Of a DNA stretch of 11,747 bases, positions 6,906 through 11,747 are shown one piece after another. The stretch covers positions 1 to 11,747 of the forward strand of contig JBJXEZ010000109.1 of assembly GCA_046153695.1 (NCBI GenBank), given 5' to 3'. The DNA comes from M3007 sp046153695 (lineage in GTDB: Bacteria; Bacteroidota; Bacteroidia; Chitinophagales; Saprospiraceae). Under the pieces are notes generated by a model. The model was not told where the DNA came from. It worked only from the letters and a program-made list of their open reading frames with translations, and searched no databases. The number at the start of each line of letters is the position of its first letter. Position 1 is the first letter of the stretch. The position numbers and the translations under genes were made by a program.

Positions 6906-8216
6906 TTAGCGGAAATATTGTGAAAAAAACTCGGTCACGCGCTCGTCTGTGATCACGTCCTGTTGGCGAATAGGCTGGCGCAACACAACCCCCTCCAGCG
7001 TGCGGCAGCGGCTGAGCGCCACATACAGCTGCCCGTGCTCGAACGCGCCGCTACCGAGGTCAAGCAGCACCCGGTCGAACGTTTTTCCCTGGCTTTTGTG
7101 GATGGTGATGGCCCAGGCCAGCCGGAGCGGAAACTGTCGAAACGAGCCGATGGACTCGGTCTCGATATCGCCCGCGGGCGAGGCCTTGTACCGCACGATT
7201 TCCCATTCCAACGGGGCCACGGTGATCGTACGTTTTTTGCCGTCTGCATCTTCTACAGCCACTACCACGCGTTCGGCACGCAATTCTGCCACCCGCCCGA
7301 TAGTGCCATTGACAAACTGCTTTTCCGGGTCGTTTTTCACAAACATTACCTGAGCGCCCTCACGCAATTTTAGCGCAGCCTCGGCGGGAAACAGGGCAGG
7401 ATCGAATTGGCCCTTTACCTCGGCAAGGTACACCTGTTCGCGCCCCGTCAGCCGCAGCAGCTCGTCCCGATTGATGCGGTCGGCGGTGGCATTGCGGGCG
7501 CAGAGGGTGATGTAGCCCTCCGTTTCGGCAAAACCTGGCAGGTGTCGAATGTTGAGTGATTCCAAATCATCGTGGTCGAGTTCGTTGATCCGAACAGCCT
7601 CCAGCAAACGCAAAAAATGGCGCGACTCCTGCCGGAATACCTTGCCCAGTTCAAGCATTTCGGGCGCAAAATCCGACTCTCGGAACACCTTGGCGGAAAA
7701 AAAGTACGGCGAGTCGTAGTAGTCGGTGAAATAACTGCGCTCCACGGGGTCATTGGTCACTACCGGTGGCAGCTGAAACGGGTCGCCGAACAGCACCACC
7801 TGCACGCCCCCGAAGGGGGCCATGTTTTCGCGGTTCACCTGCAAAAACAGGTTGATACCGTCGAGGATATCGGCCCGAACCATCGAGATTTCGTCTACGA
7901 CCAAGGTCTCCAGGTTTCGATACAACCGCAGCAAATCTTTGCGCGACGTACGCCGACTCGCCTCCTGAGGTGTAATGATACGGGGCGGAAAGCCAAAAAA
8001 CGAGTGGATCGTTTGCCCGTGCACGTTCAGCGCAGCCACACCTGTGGGGGCCAGTACAGCCGTTTTGCGGCGCGTCGTATTTTTGAACAACTGCAACAAC
8101 GTGCTCTTGCCCGTTCCCGCACGCCCGGTGACAAACATACTGCGCCCCTCCTTTTCCAAGGCATCGAGGGCGTAGCGAAATTCGTGGTTGAGCACCAACG
8201 GCGTTTTTTCCAACAT
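6906..8216 (-). CDS. PIF1-family (SF1B) DNA helicase/ATPase
   Basis: A 436-residue superfamily 1B helicase. Motifs in order: Walker A GRAGTGKST (31-39), APTGVAAL (56-63) with the HGQTIHSFFGF segment after it (66-76) as in PIF1, Walker B VVDEISM (106-112), motif III GDPFQLPPV (144-152), GKVFRQ (191-196), and near the C-terminus TIHKSQGKTFD (371-381) and YVALSRCR (398-405). It lacks extra domains beyond the two RecA folds, shorter than many PIF1-like proteins of this phylum that carry C-terminal additions. PIF1 enzymes unwind DNA 5' to 3' and act on G-quadruplex, fork and recombination structures; the role here is inferred. The ATG at 8216 opens MLEKTPLVLNHEF, about 30 residues before Walker A, which fits. 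It is divergent from mazG across 159 bp of repeats. Confidence 0.93.
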   Translation of the reverse strand: MLEKTPLVLNHEFRYALDALEKEGRSMFVTGRAGTGKSTLLQLFKNTTRRKTAVLAPTGVAALNVHGQTIHSFFGFPPRIITPQEASRRTSRKDLLRLYRNLETLVVDEISMVRADILDGINLFLQVNRENMAPFGGVQVVLFGDPFQLPPVVTNDPVERSYFTDYYDSPYFFSAKVFRESDFAPEMLELGKVFRQESRHFLRLLEAVRINELDHDDLESLNIRHLPGFAETEGYITLCARNATADRINRDELLRLTGREQVYLAEVKGQFDPALFPAEAALKLREGAQVMFVKNDPEKQFVNGTIGRVAELRAERVVVAVEDADGKKRTITVAPLEWEIVRYKASPAGDIETESIGSFRQFPLRLAWAITIHKSQGKTFDRVLLDLGSGAFEHGQLYVALSRCRTLEGVVLRQPIRQQDVITDERVTEFFSQYFR

Positions 8217-8223
8217 GGCAGCG

Positions 8224-8231
8224 CGAAGATA
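8224..8231 (-). promoter_or_regulatory. Candidate -7 element for the PIF1-like helicase
   Basis: The minus strand reads TATCTTCG followed by CGC, one mismatch from TAnnTTTG. It lies 7 bases before the ATG, so a transcript from it would be leaderless or nearly so. No TTG is visible at the -33 distance. Confidence 0.35.
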
Positions 8232-8240
8232 CGCGGTTTC

Positions 8241-8362
8241 GGCTGTTGGTTATTGGCCGTTTACGCTCATTCGAAGGCCAATAGCTACCTTTACCGCGAA
8301 ACAGCCAACAACCGTGTACGCTCACTCGGAAGCCAACGGCTAATAGCCAATAGCCAACAGCC
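8241..8362. repeat. Inverted and direct repeat cluster between the PIF1-like helicase and mazG
   Basis: GGCTGTTGGTTATTGGC (8241-8257) is the inverse complement of 8346-8362 with one mismatch (G-T wobble in RNA). Between the arms, 8258-8285 and 8313-8340 form a 28-bp direct repeat matching at 22 positions and sharing TACGCTCA. Short AGCCAA/TAGCC words recur throughout, for example at 8346-8362. The cluster fills the divergent spacer that must hold both promoters. Confidence 0.75.
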
Positions 8363-8375
8363 AGCCATACCAGCC

Positions 8376-9152
8376 ATGCCCAACACCTTTCAGCAAAAAC
8401 TCGATGCCTTCGGGCGCCTGCTTACCATCATGGATGAATTGCGGGAAAAATGCCCGTGGGATCGCAAACAGACCCTGGAATCGCTCCGTCACCTCACCAT
8501 TGAGGAAACATACGAGCTGGCCGATGCCATCCTCGACAATGACCTCAAGGGGGTCAAGGAAGAAATCGGTGACCTGATGCTGCACATGGTATTTTATGCC
8601 AAAATCGGTGAGGAGCAGGGCAGTTTCGATATTGCCGATGCGCTGCATGCGGTGTGCGACAAACTCGTGGCCCGACATCCGCACATCTACGGAGACGTGA
8701 CCGTAGCCGACGACGAGGAGGTGAAACGCAACTGGGAGCAACTCAAACTCCGTGAAGGCAAAAAATCCCTGCTCGCAGGCGTGCCCAACAGCCTGCCTGC
8801 CATCGTGAAAGCCTACCGCATGCAGGAAAAAACTAAACAGGTTGGTTTTGAATGGGAAAACACCGAACAGGTGTGGGCCAAAGTGCAGGAAGAAATCGGT
8901 GAACTACGGCACAACATCGAAACCGGTGCCCCGCCGCAGGCTGTGGAGGACGAGTTTGGCGACGTGCTTTTTGCTCTCGTAAACTATGCCCGCTTTGTCG
9001 GCGTGGAGCCGGAAGCCGCACTGGAGCGCTCCAACCGCAAGTTCAAGTCCCGATTTGAGTATATCGAGGCCAACGCACCGCGCCCGCTGCAGAACATGAC
9101 CCTGGAGGAAATGGACGTGCTGTGGAACCAGGCAAAGGAAACGGAACGCTAG
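8376..9152 (+). CDS. mazG: Nucleoside triphosphate pyrophosphohydrolase MazG
   Basis: A 258-residue two-domain MazG, close to the E. coli length (263). It hydrolyses NTPs and dNTPs to the monophosphate plus pyrophosphate and is thought to clear aberrant nucleotides. The first MazG domain has CPWD (26-29), the metal-binding EETYE (43-47) and EEIGD (62-66); RHPHIYGD (100-107) follows. The linker GVPNSLPAIVKAYRMQEK precedes the second domain, with EEIGEL (172-177) and EDEFGDVLFALVNYAR (191-206), both acidic helices intact. The ATG at 8376 (MPNTFQQKLDAFGRLL) matches the family start. The open frame runs back to 7572, but that part is antisense to the PIF1 helicase and crosses the repeat cluster. 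No Shine-Dalgarno and no strong promoter box are visible; TACCTTTA (8286-8293) is the nearest candidate. Confidence 0.95.
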   Translation: MPNTFQQKLDAFGRLLTIMDELREKCPWDRKQTLESLRHLTIEETYELADAILDNDLKGVKEEIGDLMLHMVFYAKIGEEQGSFDIADALHAVCDKLVARHPHIYGDVTVADDEEVKRNWEQLKLREGKKSLLAGVPNSLPAIVKAYRMQEKTKQVGFEWENTEQVWAKVQEEIGELRHNIETGAPPQAVEDEFGDVLFALVNYARFVGVEPEAALERSNRKFKSRFEYIEANAPRPLQNMTLEEMDVLWNQAKETER

Positions 9153-9457
9153 GCCTTGCCCGGTGCCAAGCCCACCGTGATGTGGAAGGATTTTTTCAAA
9201 ATGACAAATCCGAGCGTGATTCATTAAACTGACAAAATAGAACGTACGTGCCGAGGCAAAATTTGTTTCACAGGGGGCAGGACCTACACCACTTTGCGCA
9301 CTATTGGGTGCTGGCCCCGGCAACAAAACGTACTCGCTTGACCTTGTCATCACAGTGCTGCCCTTGAGCGACCTCCGACAAATCCGCCACTCATAGAATT
9401 TTCTTCTGAAATGGCCTGCTCAAATCCATCTCTTGCAAAACTTTTGAAGACCAACCC
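9153..9457. other. Intergenic stretch without a recognisable gene
   Basis: About 305 bp between mazG and the rpsO promoter. I see no ORF with family features, no tRNA, and no clean terminator for mazG; a small CGGTG/CACCG hairpin (about 9160-9177) has no adjacent T run. The ten-base word GACAAATCCG occurs twice (9203-9212 and 9377-9386). Minus-strand open frames here mostly run into mazG antisense and look spurious. Confidence 0.6.
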
Positions 9458-9488
9458 TTTGCATCTTCGAAACCGCCGCGTACTTTTG
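9458..9488 (+). promoter_or_regulatory. Bacteroidota-type promoter for rpsO
   Basis: TTTG (9458-9461) and TACTTTTG (9481-9488) are exactly 19 bases apart, matching the Bacteroidota primary sigma consensus TTTG / TAnnTTTG. Transcription would start near 9494, giving a leader of about 120 bases before the rpsO ATG. Confidence 0.8.
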
Positions 9489-9498
9489 CACCCGCTAA

Positions 9499-9554
9499 AA
9501 TCGGACGGATAGGCAAAAACTGCCGTTTGACCCTCTGAAATCCGATTCCGGCAG
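9499..9554 (+). promoter_or_regulatory. Predicted pseudoknot in the rpsO leader (possible S15 autoregulatory site)
   Basis: AATCGGA (9499-9505) can pair with TCCGATT (9541-9547), seven pairs. CTGCCG (9520-9525) can pair with CGGCAG (9549-9554), six pairs. The two stems interleave as a pseudoknot, with their 3' strands separated by one base so that they could stack. The structure starts about five bases after the inferred transcription start. S15 represses its own mRNA through leader structures in several phyla; applying this here is inference. CGGAT (9506-9510) with ATCCG (9540-9544) is a competing pairing. Confidence 0.45.
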
Positions 9555-9581
9555 ATGAGTGCATTAACCAAGTGCCACCAT

Positions 9582-9608
9582 CATTCAACATTCATCATTT
9601 ATCATTCA
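9582..9608 (+). repeat. Four-copy CATTCA heptamer array before rpsO
   Basis: CATTCAA, CATTCAT, CATTTAT and CATTCAA start at 9582, 9589, 9596 and 9603, an exact 7-base period, ending 5 bases before the ATG. The stretch contains no G and should stay single-stranded. It may serve as a start-site enhancer in a lineage that does not rely on Shine-Dalgarno pairing. Confidence 0.6.
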
Positions 9609-9613
9609 AGAAA

Positions 9614-9889
9614 ATGGCAGTTTACTATTCACAAGAAAAAGTAGCCGAGATCGTCAAGACCTACGGCAAAAACGAACACGACACCGGCCACGTCGAAGTA
9701 CAGGTGGCCCTTTTGACGTACCAGATCGAGAGCCTGTCGGCCCACCTGCGCAAGTTCAAAAAAGACCACTCCACACGCCGAGCCCTGCTGACCAAAGTAG
9801 GCCAGCGCAAAAGCCTGCTTGGCTATTACGCCAAAAAAGACATTTTCAAGTACCGTGCCCTGATCGAAAAACTCGGCATTCGCAAGTAA
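9614..9889 (+). CDS. rpsO: 30S ribosomal protein S15
   Basis: A 91-residue S15 (family about 89), which binds the 16S rRNA three-way junction of helices 20-22 early in small-subunit assembly and contributes to bridges with the 50S subunit. Signature residues include DTGHVEVQVALLT (family usually DTGS), the loop FKKDHSTRRALLTKVGQRKSLLGYY, and the end YRALIEKLGIRK. The ATG at 9614 gives MAVYYSQEK, the normal length; the in-frame ATG at 9572 would translate the CATTCA leader and is rejected. The gene has its own promoter and a strong terminator, and pnp follows 148 bp downstream, the order known from E. coli and many other bacteria. Confidence 0.97.
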   Translation: MAVYYSQEKVAEIVKTYGKNEHDTGHVEVQVALLTYQIESLSAHLRKFKKDHSTRRALLTKVGQRKSLLGYYAKKDIFKYRALIEKLGIRK

Positions 9890-9894
9890 TACCT

Positions 9895-9971
9895 CAAGAG
9901 GGTTTGGCAAGTTTTTGGGAATGTGGGCACCGCCCGCCCAACCGGAACCAGCCAAACTCTCTTGTTTTTTT
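9895..9971 (+). terminator. Long intrinsic terminator after rpsO
   Basis: CAAGAGGGTTTGGC (9895-9908) pairs with GCCAAACTCTCTTG (9951-9964) over 14 positions with one G-T wobble, and seven T follow (9965-9971). The 42-base apical part folds further: TTGGG (9915-9919) with CCCAA (9937-9941) and GGGC (9925-9928) with GCCC (9932-9935). It starts 5 bases after the rpsO stop. Confidence 0.85.
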
Positions 9972-9984
9972 CACCAACCGCACC

Positions 9985-10013
9985 GCTGGTACCAGCCAAC
10001 AGAATATTGGCTG
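9985..10013 (+). promoter_or_regulatory. Palindrome and hairpin in the pnp leader
   Basis: GCTGGTACCAGC (9985-9996) is a perfect 12-bp palindrome. It overlaps CAGCCAA (9993-9999), which can pair with TTGGCTG (10007-10013) around a 7-base loop. The two folds exclude each other and end 24 bases before the pnp ATG. E. coli pnp is autoregulated through a leader stem-loop; a similar role here is only a guess. Confidence 0.4.
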
Positions 10014-10037
10014 CCGACGCCAAACGCTCTTTTACTT

Positions 10038-10970
10038 ATGGGTAAACAAACACCGCTCCGTACCACGTTCTCGCTGCCTGATGGCCGCGAGGTGTCGTTG
10101 GAAACGGGCAAACTCGCCACACAGGCCGACGGCAGCGTGCTCGTGCGCATGGGTAACACCATGTTGCTTTGTACTGTCGTCAGCGCCCGCAAGGCCAAGG
10201 AAGGCCAACCGTTCTTCCCGCTTTCCGTAGATTATCAAGAAAAATTCGCTTCAGTGGGCCGCATCCCCGGCAACTTCTTCCGCCGCGAAGCCCGCCTGTC
10301 CGACTACGAAATCCTCATCAGCCGCATCGTGGACCGCGCCCTGCGCCCTCTATTCCCCGATGGCTACATGAACGAGACCCAGGTCATCATCAACCTCATC
10401 TCCGCCGACAAAGATGCCATGCCCGATGCCCTCGCCGGCCTCGCTTGCTCGGCAGCCGTGGCTGTGAGTGACATACCCGTGGAGGCACTTTTTTCCGAAG
10501 TGCGCGTGGCCCGCATCGACGGCAAGTTCGTCATCAACCCCAACCGCACCGAACTTGATCGCGCTGACATGGACTTCATCGTGGCCGCTACCAAGCGCGA
10601 CATCACCATGGTGGAAGGCGAAGCCGACGAATGCCAGGAATTGGACATGGTGGAAGCCATCAAAATTGCCCACGAGGCGATTCGCGTCCAGATCGAAGCC
10701 CAGGAGCGCCTCGCCGAACTGGTCGGCGAAAAAGCCCTCGTTAAGCGCCCACTGCCCGTGGTTTTGGAAAACGACGACCTGAAAACCCTCGTCGAGAAGC
10801 ATTGCAAAAAAGACATCCACGACTTGGCCTGCAGCGCCAGCGACAAGGATACCCGCCGTACCCGACTGGAAGAAATCAAGGAAAAACTCGTTGAAAACCT
10901 CACCACTGAATTCGGTGATGATTTCATGGCCGAGTGGGGAAGCCTGGCAGACAAGTATTTTGACAACTGA
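10038..10970 (+). CDS. pnp: Polyribonucleotide nucleotidyltransferase, N-terminal part (frame broken)
   Basis: These 310 residues are the first RNase PH-like domain and helical domain of PNPase, the phosphate-dependent 3'-5' exoribonuclease. Recognisable segments are TFSLPDGREVSLETGKLATQADGSVLVRMGNTMLL (10-44), SVDYQEKFASVGRIPGNFFRRE (63-84), SDYEILISRIVDRALRPLFP (88-107), and the acidic helical domain (about 200-310). The frame ends at TGA 10968-10970, after ADKYFDN. The conserved sequence resumes at once in the -1 frame, so one base appears to be missing between 10962 and 10970. I chose ATG 10038 (MGKQTPLRTTF) because the frame upstream to 9915 crosses the rpsO terminator. No promoter box is apparent between that terminator and the ATG. 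Alternatives to a sequencing indel are a real frameshift mutation or a split gene. Confidence 0.93.
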   Translation: MGKQTPLRTTFSLPDGREVSLETGKLATQADGSVLVRMGNTMLLCTVVSARKAKEGQPFFPLSVDYQEKFASVGRIPGNFFRREARLSDYEILISRIVDRALRPLFPDGYMNETQVIINLISADKDAMPDALAGLACSAAVAVSDIPVEALFSEVRVARIDGKFVINPNRTELDRADMDFIVAATKRDITMVEGEADECQELDMVEAIKIAHEAIRVQIEAQERLAELVGEKALVKRPLPVVLENDDLKTLVEKHCKKDIHDLACSASDKDTRRTRLEEIKEKLVENLTTEFGDDFMAEWGSLADKYFDN

Positions 10971-10978
10971 AAAAATAC

Positions 10979-11747
10979 GTGATCCGCGATGTCGTACTTT
11001 CTGAAGGCAAACGCCTCGACGGGCGTAAAAACGACGAAGTGCGCCCCATCTGGTGTGAGGTGGATTTTCTGCCCAGCACCCACGGGTCCGCCATTTTCAA
11101 CCGCGGCGAAACCCAGTCGCTCACGTCGCTTACCCTCGGTACCAAACAGGATCAGGCACTGATTGACAATGCCCTCAACCCCCACGACGACAGCTTCATC
11201 CTGCACTACAACTTCCCGCCCTACTCTACCGGCGAAGTGAAACCCATGCGTGGCCCTGGCCGCCGCGAGGTCGGCCACGCCAATCTCGCCGGACGCTCTA
11301 TCCGCAAAGTCATGCCCGAAGGTCTCGCTTACACGGTTCGGATCGTGTCGGATATCCTCGAGTCTAACGGCTCCTCGTCCATGGCCACTGTGTGCGCAGG
11401 CACTCTGGCGCTCATGGACGGCGGCATCAAAATCAAGGCCCCGGTGGCAGGCATCGCCATGGGCTGCATCGCCGATGAGACAGGCCGCATCAGTGTCCTT
11501 TCCGACATCCTCGGCGACGAGGACGCGCTGGGCGATATGGACTTCAAAGTGACCGGAACCGTAAACGGTATCACCGGCACCCAGATGGACATCAAGATTG
11601 ACGGCATGCCCTACGAACTACTCGAAAAGGCCCTCATTCAGGCCCGTGCAGGCCGTTTGCACATCCTCGGCGAAATGGCTAAAGCCCTCGCCGAACCGCG
11701 CGAAGATCTCAAACCCCATGCCCCGCGCATGGTCGAGTTCCGAATCG
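10979..11747 (+). CDS. pnp: Polyribonucleotide nucleotidyltransferase, second RNase PH core (partial, shifted frame)
   Basis: The frame is open from 10964 to the window edge and encodes the catalytic second RNase PH domain: KKYVIRDVVLSEGKRLDGR, EVRPIWCEVDFLPSTHGSAIFNRGETQ, FILHYNFPPYSTGE, then GRREVGHANLAGRS, SNGSSSMATVCAGTLALMDGG, GIAMGCIADE and GDMDFKVTGT, ending in HAPRMVEFRI. Phosphate-binding (SNGSSS) and metal-binding (GDMDFK) residues are intact and no further stop occurs in about 770 bp, so decay, if any, is recent. As an independent gene it could start at GTG 10979, 8 bases after the TGA of the first part. The KH and S1 domains would lie beyond the window. Most likely this is one pnp gene with an indel. 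Confidence 0.9.
   Translation, partial: MIRDVVLSEGKRLDGRKNDEVRPIWCEVDFLPSTHGSAIFNRGETQSLTSLTLGTKQDQALIDNALNPHDDSFILHYNFPPYSTGEVKPMRGPGRREVGHANLAGRSIRKVMPEGLAYTVRIVSDILESNGSSSMATVCAGTLALMDGGIKIKAPVAGIAMGCIADETGRISVLSDILGDEDALGDMDFKVTGTVNGITGTQMDIKIDGMPYELLEKALIQARAGRLHILGEMAKALAEPREDLKPHAPRMVEFRI

Noticed and set aside
7572..8375. Upstream in-frame extension of mazG by 268 codons
   Set aside because: It is antisense to the well-supported PIF1-like helicase and runs through the repeat cluster; the MazG family starts at the ATG at 8376.
8904..9571. Minus-strand open frames of 149 and 73 codons around the mazG-rpsO gap
   Set aside because: The first is mostly antisense to mazG and the second crosses the rpsO promoter and leader; neither resembles a known protein.
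9915..10037. Upstream in-frame ATG for PNPase at 9915
   Set aside because: It would translate through the rpsO terminator; the PNPase family start matches the ATG at 10038.
10956..10976. Programmed frameshifting in pnp
   Set aside because: No slippery heptamer precedes the TGA and the A6 run lies after it, so neither ribosomal -1 slippage nor polymerase slippage explains the shift well.
10364..11278. A 304-codon minus-strand open frame
   Set aside because: It is antisense to pnp across both halves, is rich in Ser/Arg/Met as shadow frames are, and shows no family features.

Overview
The window looks like chromosomal DNA of a Bacteroidota member, probably a Saprospiria-like lineage (Lewinella/Haliscomenobacter type); the class-level placement is inference. 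The support is a SusC/SusD outer-membrane pair, a DUF983 protein, start codons without Shine-Dalgarno sequences, a Bacteroidota promoter (TTTG, 19 bases, TACTTTTG) before rpsO, and moderately high GC with AT-rich leaders.

Layout. 1-312 (+) is the C-terminal end of a YtcJ-like amidohydrolase, converging on a DEAD-box RNA helicase (320-1558, -). A 132-bp divergent spacer follows, then susC-like (1691-4684, +) and susD-like (4772-6148, +), separated by a terminator-like hairpin and closed by two tandem terminators. Next come a DUF983 zinc-ribbon membrane protein (6326-6736, -) and a PIF1-family helicase (6906-8216, -). The gap between those two is almost wholly a 148-bp inverted repeat. A repeat-rich divergent spacer leads to mazG (8376-9152, +). 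About 305 bp without a recognisable gene follow, then rpsO (9614-9889, +) with its own promoter, structured leader and terminator, and pnp (from 10038, +), which runs off the window.

Functionally most genes are housekeeping: RNA remodelling (DEAD-box), RNA decay (PNPase), ribosome (S15), nucleotide-pool cleaning (MazG) and DNA unwinding (PIF1). The accessory part is the SusCD importer, which has no glycan-degrading enzyme or regulator beside it here. rpsO-pnp is a classic conserved gene order.

No clear new defence or mobile system is visible. The items most worth following up are: a pnp reading frame broken exactly between the helical domain and the second RNase PH core; the 148-bp inverted repeat; a predicted pseudoknot starting at the inferred 5' end of the rpsO mRNA, followed by a four-copy heptamer array before the start codon; and the repeat cluster between the PIF1 helicase and mazG.
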